A DNA stretch of 64,000 bases from Candidatus Omnitrophota bacterium. GTDB taxonomy: Bacteria; Omnitrophota; Gorgyraeia; Zapsychrales; Zapsychraceae. The position numbers and the translations under genes are program-made. Location of the stretch: assembly GCA_020632495.1 (NCBI GenBank), contig JACKFL010000006.1, positions 682,001-746,000 of the forward strand, in the 5' to 3' direction. The notes under the pieces were generated by a model that ran no database searches, was not told the DNA's origin, and saw only the letters and a program-made list of their open reading frames with translations. Shown here in pieces: positions 1 through 8,396 of this stretch. Position 1 is the first letter of the stretch, and each line of letters opens with the position of its first letter.

Positions 1-1
1 T

Positions 2-2014
2 CTGCAGGCCTATTTCATGTCCGGCGAGAATTATCCGTTCAAGGGTAAGGCCGGGTTCTTTGAAGGGGAGTTCGCGATCGTGTTTACCTCGCTGTCGACC
101 CGGCCGTACTGGACCGCCTGGCATGAGCTCGGACACGTCGTGGATTACATGCAGTACACGTTTGCCGGCCAGCCGGTGCCGCCGAACGTGGAAGTCAACG
201 GCGTGTTGTTCCCGCTGATTTACAGCGATCATCCCAAGGACTATCTGCAACGGCATGTTTTTAAACTGATTCTGCACGGGGACCGGCGGGACAGTTATGT
301 CCAGTCGGCCAAGGGGATCCTGAACGGGGCGATTATCTATCTGAATGAGGTCAAGGGCTTTGATCAACCGCTGATTACCAACCGGTTCGAGAAGAAGCGG
401 ATCGACTGGATTTGGACGCAGCTGAACGGCCTGAACGATGAGCAGCTGCGGCAGTTAGGGATCTTGATGTACCGCAATCAGCCAAAATACCTGATCACGG
501 CCGAACCGGCCAGTTACCGTACCGTATTTACCAATACTGAAGAGATTGTCTACGGGGTTCACGGTTCACCGCAAAAGGAAGTGATTGACGTCACTTCGGG
601 GCTGGCCGGATTGTTCTCCACCGGAGACGGACCGCGATTTATCCGGGACGGGGAAGGGCCGGCCGATGATTCGGCGGCGCTGCGTCGGGCCGCCCTGATC
701 CGCGCTGTTATCGTTTTCTTCCTGTTTGAAGCGTTGGCCGTCCTGATTCACTTCTTGGCTTCGCCATACCGGCACTATAAAACCCGGGGCCGGCAGCCGT
801 TAAGGATTATCGACCGCATGTTCCGGACGCTGCACAGTGACCGCAGAGCGCGTCGAGGACAGGGCCATCTGCATGCCGCGCAGGAACTGCTGCATTCCAT
901 ATACGATTCCGGTTACGACAAGGGGGAATTGTTCCAGCGCAAGATCGATCTGTTCCGGCTGACGTCCTCGAACCGCGAACGGTTTATGTTCCATGCCGGA
1001 CTGGCCGTGGCACCGGCGATCCCGGACCGGTCGGTGATCCGCAATGAATTTCATCTGCTGCTTTTCTATCTGCCGTTTCTCGGGCCGTATTTAGCCCGGC
1101 ATCCATGGCTGTTTTGGAAACAGCGGCCGTTTGCCGAGCGCGAGAAATACAACCGCAAAATCCTCAAACTGGTCACTCAAGGCCCGGCGAATACCCCCAC
1201 GCACAAGCTCTCCGATCAGCTGGACCGGATCATGAAGCAATACGAACAGCGGGACCCCGCCGTGGCCGAGTCGGTGAACCGGGCGGCCATTGACTTCGAG
1301 CAGATCCAGGACTGGGTCATGGCCTTCCTGGACAAGGTGCTCGGACATACCCGGCTTAATTACGGGGGGCGCTGGATGGACATGGCGCGGCTGGCCAAGG
1401 CGATGGAACAGGGCAGTGACTTCGACCGGCTGGACAAATACGTCCCCGGCGACGACATCCGCATGATCGACTGGAACGTGACCGCCCGCTCGACCACGGG
1501 CGAGGCCATGGTGCGCACGCGGGTACATGAGGAGGAGGTCAAGGTCGCGTTTCTCTTTGATATGACCACCTTGGATACCGTCGTCAATCAGAAAAAGTGG
1601 GCCGCCGATTTTGCCAAGTCGATCCGCGCCGTGGGCGGAAACAATCACCTTAAGACCATCGTCATGTTGTATCCGGACGGGCAGTACGTGGTGCGTCCGG
1701 TCAGCCTGCACTCCAAGATTCATAATAAACGGTTGGTCTCCAAGGTCTTGACCATCGTGCGCCGGCAGTGGGAAAAGTCCTCGGCCGGGCTTGACCTGGC
1801 CCGTTACAGCGGGCTCAGATTCTATTCGCCGGAGGAGAATCAGCGTTACCGCAAACAGTTGAACTGGCTCAGCTACGACTTTATGGACCAACAGACGACG
1901 CTCGGGCATCTTAAGCTGCGCAATCACACCATTTTTATGATCGGGGTCAAGCCGCAGCGCAAGAAGCTCATCGCCCATGTCCTGAACCGCAAGAACAAGG
2001 CGATCTTCTGGTGA
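2..2014 (+). CDS. 5'-truncated membrane protein: HELGH zincin-motif region fused to a DUF58 domain
   Basis: The reading frame is open to the left edge, so the true start lies outside the window; 670 residues are visible. Counting from the first ATG (base 17), a metallopeptidase-type HELGH motif sits at residues 36-40. One hydrophobic segment (VIVFFLFEALAVLIHFLA) lies near residues 230-250. The last ~220 residues carry the DUF58 signature YVPGDDIRMIDWNVTAR near 473-489, followed by HEEEVKVAFLFDMT. DUF58 proteins are VWA-like and usually sit beside MoxR ATPases, which are not visible here. The MIDAS-type DxSxS is replaced by DMTT. The architecture suggests a periplasmic zinc-site domain, a membrane helix and a cytosolic DUF58 domain, but a third zinc ligand was not identified, so peptidase activity is unproven. 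It does not end in the GGIDLNP tail of the modular proteins. Confidence 0.7.
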   Translation: MQAYFMSGENYPFKGKAGFFEGEFAIVFTSLSTRPYWTAWHELGHVVDYMQYTFAGQPVPPNVEVNGVLFPLIYSDHPKDYLQRHVFKLILHGDRRDSYVQSAKGILNGAIIYLNEVKGFDQPLITNRFEKKRIDWIWTQLNGLNDEQLRQLGILMYRNQPKYLITAEPASYRTVFTNTEEIVYGVHGSPQKEVIDVTSGLAGLFSTGDGPRFIRDGEGPADDSAALRRAALIRAVIVFFLFEALAVLIHFLASPYRHYKTRGRQPLRIIDRMFRTLHSDRRARRGQGHLHAAQELLHSIYDSGYDKGELFQRKIDLFRLTSSNRERFMFHAGLAVAPAIPDRSVIRNEFHLLLFYLPFLGPYLARHPWLFWKQRPFAEREKYNRKILKLVTQGPANTPTHKLSDQLDRIMKQYEQRDPAVAESVNRAAIDFEQIQDWVMAFLDKVLGHTRLNYGGRWMDMARLAKAMEQGSDFDRLDKYVPGDDIRMIDWNVTARSTTGEAMVRTRVHEEEVKVAFLFDMTTLDTVVNQKKWAADFAKSIRAVGGNNHLKTIVMLYPDGQYVVRPVSLHSKIHNKRLVSKVLTIVRRQWEKSSAGLDLARYSGLRFYSPEENQRYRKQLNWLSYDFMDQQTTLGHLKLRNHTIFMIGVKPQRKKLIAHVLNRKNKAIFW

Positions 2015-2046
2015 TCCGGTCGGGGCGGAAATGCCTGATATGCCGC

Positions 2047-2074
2047 TTGCCAAAACAATAATCGCTGATATAAT
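2047..2074 (+). promoter_or_regulatory. sigma70-type promoter upstream of tRNA-Arg
   Basis: TTGCCA at 2047-2052, a 16-base spacer and TATAAT at 2069-2074. The predicted start near 2081 lies 87 bases before the mature tRNA. The same TTGCC-type -35 recurs at other promoters in this window. Confidence 0.5.
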
Positions 2075-2167
2075 ACTGGCTAATATGCAGACGGCGGCAG
2101 ACTTTTACCGCCCGGTTTCGGACCGGAGCCGGCCCCGTTTTGCGCCTCAACAAGACATGATTTTGTT

Positions 2168-2241
2168 GCGCCCGTAGATCAATTGGATAGATCATCTGTC
2201 TACGGAACAGAAGGTTGGAGGTTCGAATCCTCCCGGGCGCA
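2168..2241 (+). tRNA. tRNA-Arg (anticodon ACG)
   Basis: A complete 74-base cloverleaf: acceptor GCGCCCG (2168-2174) pairs perfectly with CGGGCGC (2234-2240), discriminator A at 2241. The D arm is GATC/GATC, the anticodon stem TCTGT/ACAGA encloses loop CTACGGA with anticodon ACG, and the T arm is GGAGG-TTCGAAT-CCTCC. CCA is not encoded. A34 of this tRNA is the standard substrate of TadA, whose gene lies at 3506. Apart from this tRNA and its promoter, I see nothing else in the stretch 2015-2339. Confidence 0.96.
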
Positions 2242-2339
2242 CATCACACCGCCGGCCGGCGCGCCGCGGTGACGTTGGATTCCCCATCGGACCCTGACCC
2301 CACCAGGGCCGTAAATAGGACGAAGGTGATTATGACTCG

Positions 2340-3509
2340 ATGAACGTTAGCCGGCTGAACCCGCAGATCATCCCCACCAAGTCGTATCGTATCAACGGAA
2401 AAATAGAAGTATTTTACCAACAGCTTGTCGAACAGGCTGCCGACGGGATATTTACCATCAATCTCCAGGGGGAGATTCTGTATGCCAACCGGGCCGCCCG
2501 GGATCTGTTGAGATTGCCCGCCAAGCAGGTTTTGGGAAAGCACTTCATGATATTCCTGGACCGCGAATCCCGCCAGCGGGCCAAGCGGTACTTCAGCAAG
2601 GTTAAACTCGGTGATGTGGCCATCCGCGACAATCTTCACATCCGTGATTCACTCAAACGGGTGCGGCCGATCGAATTCACCGCCTCGCCGGTGGCGCGCG
2701 AGAAAAAGGTCGTGCAGTTTCTGGTCTCGGTACGCGACATATCCGAGCGCGAGCAGCTGGAGGCCATTGCGCGCGAATCCGCCAAGATGAGCGCGGTGCA
2801 GAACTTCATCTCGGGGACCACTCACGAAATCCATTATCCGCTCGAAGGTTTGGTCAAGCAGATCGACAAGCTGATCAAATTGTACAAGGCCCGGGAGTTT
2901 GAATACATCGGTTACAAAGAGTATGTGCATATCTTCGAAACGCTGGAGAATATGCGCGACCAGGCCCAGTACTGTTTCGACACGACCGACCGTCTGATCA
3001 ATATCAGCAAACGCAAGATCGGCCTGGGGCGCAATTACAGCGACGTCAACAAGGTGGTCCGCGAATCCTTGCTGTCGGTGCGTGACGGGATTATCCGTAT
3101 CGACGGGACGATAAGTACCAGGCTGTCCCCGCGATTGCCGCCGGCGGCCATCGGGGAGATTGAGCTGGGGCAGGTGATCATCAAGGTCCTGACGAACTCC
3201 CTGCAGGCCGTCAACAAGGGCGGGCGGGTTGAGGTCCGGACGTCATACCTCAAAAAGTCCAATCAGATCCGCATTGAATGTCTCGACGACGGGATCGGCA
3301 TCTCCCGTGACGATTTGGCTCGCGTCTTCGATCCGTTCTTCACGACCAAGGAGCGCGGTATTGAGAAAAGCTCGGGTCTCGGGTTGGCCATCGCCTACTC
3401 GATTATCAAGTCCTTCCAGGGAGGCATTTCCATCACCAGCAACCGCCGTTCCGGGACCCGGGTCAAGCTGTTGCTGCCGATCTACAACAAACCGCTGGGA
3501 AAAAAATGA
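2340..3509 (+). CDS. Cytosolic PAS-domain sensor histidine kinase
   Basis: 389 residues without a membrane segment. A PAS domain occupies about residues 28-135 (AADGIFTINLQGEILYANRAA), followed by a linker and an H-box-like THEIHYPLEGL with His162 as likely phosphoacceptor; the usual SHELRTPL is noticeably altered. The HATPase_c domain (about 240-385) has an N box (VLTNSLQAV), G1 DDGIGIS, FDPFFTTKE and G2 GLGLAIAYSII. It probably autophosphorylates in response to a PAS-sensed cytosolic cue. No response regulator is adjacent; the nearest lone receiver protein is at 22446. The stop overlaps the start of tadA (ATGA), so the two are co-translated. A three-codon reading frame (ATG ACT CGA TGA, from 2332) with its own AGGTG site ends across this ATG and may couple initiation. 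Confidence 0.85.
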   Translation: MNVSRLNPQIIPTKSYRINGKIEVFYQQLVEQAADGIFTINLQGEILYANRAARDLLRLPAKQVLGKHFMIFLDRESRQRAKRYFSKVKLGDVAIRDNLHIRDSLKRVRPIEFTASPVAREKKVVQFLVSVRDISEREQLEAIARESAKMSAVQNFISGTTHEIHYPLEGLVKQIDKLIKLYKAREFEYIGYKEYVHIFETLENMRDQAQYCFDTTDRLINISKRKIGLGRNYSDVNKVVRESLLSVRDGIIRIDGTISTRLSPRLPPAAIGEIELGQVIIKVLTNSLQAVNKGGRVEVRTSYLKKSNQIRIECLDDGIGISRDDLARVFDPFFTTKERGIEKSSGLGLAIAYSIIKSFQGGISITSNRRSGTRVKLLLPIYNKPLGKK

Positions 3510-3979
3510 GCCTCAGTTACGCCGGCGACGAATTCTTCATGGCACAGGCCTTGAACGCGGCCCGCGAGGCGTACGAACAGGATGAGGTTCCGGTCGGCGC
3601 GGTTATCGTCCATGAGCAACAGATTATCGCCCGCGCGCACAATCAGGTGGAAACCCTCAAGGATCCCACCGCGCATGCCGAGATGATCGCGATCACTCAG
3701 GCCGTGAGTACACTGAATACAAAGTGGCTTACCGATTGTACGATATATGTGACACTGGAACCGTGCCCGATGTGTGCCGGTGCCCTGGTCCTGGCGCGAT
3801 TGGCGCGCCTGGTCTTTGCCGCGGAAGACCCCAAAGCCGGTGCCTGCGGGACGCAAATGAACCTGGTCAATCACCAGGCCCTCAATCACCGCATAACGGT
3901 GGAGCAGGGCATTCTGCGCGGCGAATGTTCACACATCCTTTCGGATTTCTTCCGCCGCAAACGTCATATCCGCAACTAG
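3506..3979 (+). CDS. tadA: tRNA-specific adenosine deaminase TadA
   Basis: 157 residues, usual length for the family. It deaminates A34 to inosine in tRNA-Arg(ACG). The zinc-dependent cytidine-deaminase fold is shown by HAEM (His57, Glu59 as proton shuttle) and EPCPMCAGAL, which supplies the two zinc cysteines. The N-terminal MAQALNAAREAYEQDEVPVGAVIV segment is also typical. The start overlaps the stop of the histidine kinase by four bases. Its only known substrate tRNA is encoded about 1.3 kb upstream. Confidence 0.95.
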   Translation: MSLSYAGDEFFMAQALNAAREAYEQDEVPVGAVIVHEQQIIARAHNQVETLKDPTAHAEMIAITQAVSTLNTKWLTDCTIYVTLEPCPMCAGALVLARLARLVFAAEDPKAGACGTQMNLVNHQALNHRITVEQGILRGECSHILSDFFRRKRHIRN

Positions 3980-3995
3980 ACAACCAATATACGCC

Positions 3996-4024
3996 TTGCC
4001 GAGAGCCTCATCAGCGGCTAGAAT
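3996..4024 (+). promoter_or_regulatory. Promoter predicting a leaderless mRNA
   Basis: TTGCCG (3996-4001), exactly 17 bases, TAGAAT (4019-4024), then only six bases before the ATG at 4031. The expected transcription start therefore falls on or next to the start codon. No Shine-Dalgarno sequence precedes that ATG. Confidence 0.5.
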
Positions 4025-4030
4025 GGTGAC

Positions 4031-4444
4031 ATGAAACGCCTATTGCTGATGCTGTTCGCCCTGGGCGCGCTGGCCCAAACCGCCGCGGCCGCGGATATCT
4101 TCCGCGTCGATAAGGTCATTAACGGTCACACGCTGCTGTTGTCGAATGACGAGACGGTCTCGCTGATCGGGATTGATACGGATCAGGCCGAAGCGGACCG
4201 CTTTCTGCGGGAATTGGTGGAGGGCAAGGGCGTCAAACTGGAGTTCGACGAACAACGGCAGGACGCGCAGGGGAACTGGCTGGCCTACGTGCTTTTGATC
4301 GAAACCAATCTGAACGCGACCATGGTCTACGCGGGCTACGCGGTGCCCAAGTCCACGCCGCCCAATACCATGTATGATGAACTTTTTGAGATGCTGTACC
4401 GCGACGCGGTGGAGCATAAGAGGGGATTATGGGCGAAACGGTAA
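4031..4444 (+). CDS. Secreted staphylococcal-nuclease-like protein, probably catalytically dead
   Basis: 137 residues with a signal peptide (MKRLLLMLFALGALAQTAAAA) and an SNase-like fold: KVINGHTLLL, SLIGIDTD, FLRELVEGKGVKLEFD, LAYVLL, LNATMVYAGYA and a C-terminal RGLW all align in order. The residues that make the fold a nuclease are changed. The DGDT metal-site motif reads NGHT, the Arg before LIGID (Arg35 in staphylococcal nuclease) is Ser, the Glu of DTPE (Glu43) reads DTDQ, and the Arg of GRxLAYV (Arg87) is Asn. I infer a periplasmic binding or structural role instead of hydrolysis. The last 16 bases overlap the next gene, so both are probably translated from one message. The gene appears to have its own leaderless promoter. 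Confidence 0.8.
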   Translation: MKRLLLMLFALGALAQTAAAADIFRVDKVINGHTLLLSNDETVSLIGIDTDQAEADRFLRELVEGKGVKLEFDEQRQDAQGNWLAYVLLIETNLNATMVYAGYAVPKSTPPNTMYDELFEMLYRDAVEHKRGLWAKR

Positions 4445-6111
4445 ATCGGGAAGAAGGTCTCAGCGAATTTCTGAGTGACCTCCGCCGGCGCTTAATGACG
4501 CCGGTGGATCCGCTGAATTTGGGAATGTTCCGTATTCTATTCGGATTGGTCCTCATCGGCTATTTTAGTTTTTATCGGACACCGGCAATCCTCAATCTTT
4601 TCTACCTGTCTTCCGACTTTCATTTTTCCTATCCATTGCGACAATGGCTGCACCTGCCGGTGCCGACAGCGGAGATGTTGCTGGTCATTCACCGGATCAT
4701 GCTGGCGGGTGCCGGTTTGCTGGTGATCGGTCTGTTCACGCGAGCGGCCGCCGCGGTCCTGTTACTCACTTCGGGATACCTTTTTTTGCTGGAGAAAGCG
4801 GTCTACGCGCATCATGACTACCTCATCCTGTTGTTTCTCTTACTGTTTGTGGTGACCGGGCCCGGGCCTTTTTTGGCCGCTGACCGGCTTCTGTTCCGCA
4901 AGCCCTCGGCGGCGGGAGTGCCCGCATGGACGCTGTTTCTCTTCCGGGCTCAGGTGGTCATCATTTACTTTTTCAGCGCGTTGAATCGTATCAACGGGGA
5001 ATGGCTCAGCGGCCGCGTCGCCCAGTCGCTTTTCACCGGGGCCGGCGAAGCCTTCGTGTTCGCGGCGGTGGTGATCGGACTGCTGGCGGACATGTGCCTG
5101 GCGTTCATGTTGACAATCCGCGCGTTGCGGCCCCTGGCGCTCATTATTCTCATCGCGTTTAACATCGGCATTAAGTATTACCTGGACATGACGATACTGC
5201 CGTTCTTGATGATCAGTACGGCCACCTTGTTTGTCAATCCCGTCTGGATTCGGCACCTGGGGGGAGCGAAAGGCGGGAGGGCCGCCTATACGCCTGAGGC
5301 GTCGGCCAGGGACGCGCGGGTACCCGGCCCGGCGTGGGCCTTTATTTGTGTGTATTTATTCCTGCAGATGACGATCCCGCTCCGGCACTTTCTCATTCCG
5401 GGACCGGTGCAATGGAACATGCTGGGCGAACGTTTCAGCTGGCGGATTTTTTCCCAAGTCAACGTCGGGCACATAGACTTCTTCGTCACGGACATCATTA
5501 CCGGAAAGACCGAAGAGGTGCCCCGGCTGACGGGAATTAACCCCGGAAGCTACCTGATCATGAATCATCATCCGGACATGATCCTGGAGTACGCGGATTA
5601 CCTCCGCGAGCGTTACGCCGCCAAGGGGATTTATGCGCCGCTGGTCAGCGTGAATTCGTTCGCTTCCACCAACGGTCGGCCGTTTTCGCTATTCATCAAT
5701 CCCGAACTCAACATCGCGCACGCTGAAATCGGCCCATACTATCCGATACTGATAAATCCGACAGGACTGAACCAACCCAGCACCCGGATCTTTCCGCGCA
5801 GCGTGGGCAAGTTTTTTGCGGCGCCCTATCAATTGGCGGTGATTGACGAGGAGGAACTGCTTCCCGGTGATCATCCGCTGGTGAAGGAAATGGAGGCCAT
5901 GATCGACCGGCTGGTGGATACCGAGATCATCAGCCCCTACCAGGTGTCCAACCTGATCGTGGAGACGCAGCAGATTCTGTACACGGAGTACGGCCGATTT
6001 TATACCACTCATGAATTGCTGCAAGGTTTGCTGGATAAATACGGCCACCTGGATACTATGCCGAGTATCGACGAAGTCACCAGGAAATTTATTCATTCCC
6101 CGTCATCCTGA
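4429..6111 (+). CDS. HTTM / vitamin K-dependent gamma-carboxylase-like membrane protein
   Basis: 560 residues. The N-terminal half has several hydrophobic helices and the horizontally transferred transmembrane (HTTM) layout seen in bacterial gamma-carboxylase homologues: VDPLNLGMFRILFGLVLI at the start, AHHDYLILLFLLL, and FSALNRINGEWLSG near residues 181-194. The soluble C-terminal half includes NPGSYLIMNHHPDMILEYA, resembling the PD-I region after the VKGC domain. In true carboxylases the segment before DWL contains a catalytic Lys; here the equivalent stretch shows Arg or Asn, so the chemistry is uncertain. It overlaps the degenerate nuclease-like gene by 16 bases, suggesting that the two act together at the inner membrane. 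Confidence 0.75.
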   Translation: MGETVNREEGLSEFLSDLRRRLMTPVDPLNLGMFRILFGLVLIGYFSFYRTPAILNLFYLSSDFHFSYPLRQWLHLPVPTAEMLLVIHRIMLAGAGLLVIGLFTRAAAAVLLLTSGYLFLLEKAVYAHHDYLILLFLLLFVVTGPGPFLAADRLLFRKPSAAGVPAWTLFLFRAQVVIIYFFSALNRINGEWLSGRVAQSLFTGAGEAFVFAAVVIGLLADMCLAFMLTIRALRPLALIILIAFNIGIKYYLDMTILPFLMISTATLFVNPVWIRHLGGAKGGRAAYTPEASARDARVPGPAWAFICVYLFLQMTIPLRHFLIPGPVQWNMLGERFSWRIFSQVNVGHIDFFVTDIITGKTEEVPRLTGINPGSYLIMNHHPDMILEYADYLRERYAAKGIYAPLVSVNSFASTNGRPFSLFINPELNIAHAEIGPYYPILINPTGLNQPSTRIFPRSVGKFFAAPYQLAVIDEEELLPGDHPLVKEMEAMIDRLVDTEIISPYQVSNLIVETQQILYTEYGRFYTTHELLQGLLDKYGHLDTMPSIDEVTRKFIHSPSS

Positions 6112-6127
6112 CGCAAAGGAATCAGTA

Positions 6128-7126
6128 ATGAAGACAGCCGTATTCAGCACCAAGTCCTATGACCGGCGTTTCTTGAAAGAGGCCAACGATCACCGGCATG
6201 ATCTGACTTTCTTTGAATGGCCGTTGAACACCCATACCGTAAAGCTCCTTCACGACTTCGAGGCGGTGTGCGTATTCGTGAACGACCGGGCTGACCGGGT
6301 CATATTGGAGCAGCTCGCGCAGAACGGAATACGCCTGCTGGCGCTGCGTTGCGCCGGATTCAATAATGTGGACATCCCGGCGGCCGCCGAATTGGGGATT
6401 ACCGTGGCCCGGGTGCCGGCCTACTCCCCGCACGGGGTGGCCGAACATGCCGTGGCCCTGATGCTCGCCCTTAACCGCAAGATTTACCGCGCGCATAACC
6501 GTATCCGTGATGGAAACTTTTCGCTGGAAGGGCTGATGGGTTTCGAGATGCACGGAAAATGCGCCGGCATTATCGGAACGGGGAAGATCGGCGAGCTGAC
6601 CGCCGGAATTCTCAAGGGATTCTCCATGCGCCTCTTCGGATACGATACCCGCACCAATCCCGCCTGCGAGGCGATGGGCATGACCTATCTGAGCCTGGAT
6701 GAACTGTACGCGACATGCGATATCATTTCTTTGCATGTGCCATTGCTGCCGGCAACGCATCATATGATCGATGATGAGGCGGTCGGCCGCATGAAGGACG
6801 GCGTGATGATCATCAACACGAGCCGCGGCGGCCTGATTAAGACCCAGAGCGTCATCGACGGGTTGAAATCGGGGCGGATCGGCTACCTCGGCCTGGACGT
6901 CTATGAAGAGGAGGCGGACCTTTTCTTTGAAGATTTATCGGACAGTGTCATCCAGGATGATGTCTTCGCGCGTCTGCTGACCTTTCCCAATGTGATCATC
7001 ACGGGTCATCAAGCCTTTTTTACGGATGTGGCGTTAAGTAATATCGCCGAAACCACCATCGCCAATCTCACCGGCTTTGCCGCCGGCCACGTCGACCCCG
7101 CCAATCTGGTGAAACCCCGCGCCTGA
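6128..7126 (+). CDS. ldhA: D-lactate dehydrogenase (fermentative, NADH-dependent)
   Basis: 332 residues; reduces pyruvate to D-lactate and reoxidises NADH. The sequence reads like E. coli LdhA throughout: MKTAVFSTKSYDRRFL, RCAGFNNVD, the NAD-binding GTGKIG near 150, INTSRGGLI, LDVYEEEADLFFEDLSD and TGHQAFFT with the catalytic His. The start at 6128 is preceded by AAAGGA seven bases upstream; an in-frame ATG at 6011 would overlap the upstream gene and adds unrelated sequence, so it was rejected. It points to a fermentative metabolism. It follows the carboxylase-like gene by 16 bases and may be co-transcribed. Confidence 0.95.
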   Translation: MKTAVFSTKSYDRRFLKEANDHRHDLTFFEWPLNTHTVKLLHDFEAVCVFVNDRADRVILEQLAQNGIRLLALRCAGFNNVDIPAAAELGITVARVPAYSPHGVAEHAVALMLALNRKIYRAHNRIRDGNFSLEGLMGFEMHGKCAGIIGTGKIGELTAGILKGFSMRLFGYDTRTNPACEAMGMTYLSLDELYATCDIISLHVPLLPATHHMIDDEAVGRMKDGVMIINTSRGGLIKTQSVIDGLKSGRIGYLGLDVYEEEADLFFEDLSDSVIQDDVFARLLTFPNVIITGHQAFFTDVALSNIAETTIANLTGFAAGHVDPANLVKPRA

Positions 7127-7173
7127 GGCGAACCGGTTGTGTTATCCGGCTCCTCAAATATCCCGGATTCGGC

Positions 7174-7202
7174 TTGAGCGAACCGCCGCCAGCGCCTACA
7201 AT
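7174..7202 (+). promoter_or_regulatory. Promoter of the substrate-binding protein gene
   Basis: TTGAGC (7174-7179), 17-base spacer, TACAAT (7197-7202). The predicted start near 7209 gives a leader of about 54 bases to the GTG at 7263, with AAAGGA in front of the start. Confidence 0.5.
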
Positions 7203-7262
7203 CAAATGTATCGTGGCCACACAAAAATCCCTTCATAAACTGTATCAGCGGAAAGGACTTCA

Positions 7263-8378
7263 GTGAGTCGAACCGCTCGCCTTTTATTGACGATCTTGGC
7301 GGCATTGTTGTGCGCGGTGTTCGTACCGCGGGCGCAGGCCGAGACCGGATATTACCGGCAGTTTCGTATTTTTATCGTCAGCAGTTATCACCGGACTTAT
7401 CTGTGGTCGCAGGATGTTCAGTCCGGATTGTGCGCCGCCCTGTTGGAATCCGGTCTGCTCAGCAGTATTGAAGAGCAGAATGAGTTTACCGAGAAGGATG
7501 TCCTTGAAAACGAACGGGTTGTGCTGCGCAAGGTATGGATGGATACCAAGCGCAAAAACAGCCGTCGGCAAATCGCCGACGCTGTGGCGCAAATCGTCAA
7601 AGAGGTCGAAGAGTTCCGGCCGGATATCATCCTGTTGGGCGACGATAACGCGTCGAATTATGTGGGCAACCAGTACATTGATACGCCGATCCCTGTTGTG
7701 TTCTGGGGGGTCAACGGCCTGCCTGTTCGTTACGGTTTGATCGATTCCGTAGAACGGCCCGGCCATAACGTGACCGGTGTATACCAGGCGGGTTACCTTC
7801 AGGAAAACATCGTATTCCTGAAGAAGCTGGTCCCCGATATTCGGACCATGGCGATTTTGTCGGATGATTCGCCGACCGGCCGGTCTAAGGTCAAGGCGAT
7901 CGAACGGTTGGCCGAAACCGAAGATCTTCCGGTAAAGATCATCGGCAGCGTCGTGACTAATGCCTATGAGGAATGGAAGGAGCGGGCCCTGCGCATGAGC
8001 AAAAAGGTGGATTCCTTCTTTGTCCTGAACCACAACACCCTTAAGGACGTGAACGGCAGTGCCGTCGATCAGCTGGAGGCCGGCCGCTGGTACCTGGAAA
8101 ATATTCGCAAACCGGATTGCGCCCAGGAGAAGCAGTTTGCCCAGGAAGGAATACTCCTGGTCGTCGACGATTCCGGATTCAAACAGGGATTCGACGCCAT
8201 GAAAATCGCCTTGGACATCCTGTTGAAGGGACAGGACCCGGCGTTGATTTCCGTCACGGCGCCTACGCGCGGTCCGGTTATCATTAATCGCCGGTGCGCC
8301 GAGATGCTCGGTCTGGATATTTCGGGCATCGATTTTATCGAGCAGTACATTGACGAAGCCATGGCCTTGCAGCCATAA
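7263..8378 (+). CDS. Periplasmic substrate-binding protein, ABC_sub_bind family
   Basis: 371 residues starting at GTG with AAAGGA upstream. A signal peptide (LLLTILAALLCAVFVPRAQA) is followed by a two-lobe binding-protein fold of the uncharacterised ABC_sub_bind (PF04392-like) group: a VSSYHRTYLWSQDVQSGL opening, PDIILLGDDNASNYV, TPIPVVFWGVNGLP, and VPDIRTMAILSDDSPTGRSK. The ligand is unknown. No permease or ATPase gene is nearby. The next gene, 18 bases downstream, is a membrane GGDEF-EAL protein, so this protein more likely serves as a ligand sensor feeding c-di-GMP signalling than as a transporter part. Confidence 0.8.
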   Translation: MSRTARLLLTILAALLCAVFVPRAQAETGYYRQFRIFIVSSYHRTYLWSQDVQSGLCAALLESGLLSSIEEQNEFTEKDVLENERVVLRKVWMDTKRKNSRRQIADAVAQIVKEVEEFRPDIILLGDDNASNYVGNQYIDTPIPVVFWGVNGLPVRYGLIDSVERPGHNVTGVYQAGYLQENIVFLKKLVPDIRTMAILSDDSPTGRSKVKAIERLAETEDLPVKIIGSVVTNAYEEWKERALRMSKKVDSFFVLNHNTLKDVNGSAVDQLEAGRWYLENIRKPDCAQEKQFAQEGILLVVDDSGFKQGFDAMKIALDILLKGQDPALISVTAPTRGPVIINRRCAEMLGLDISGIDFIEQYIDEAMALQP

Positions 8379-8396
8379 ACCGGGGAGCTGTCGTGC

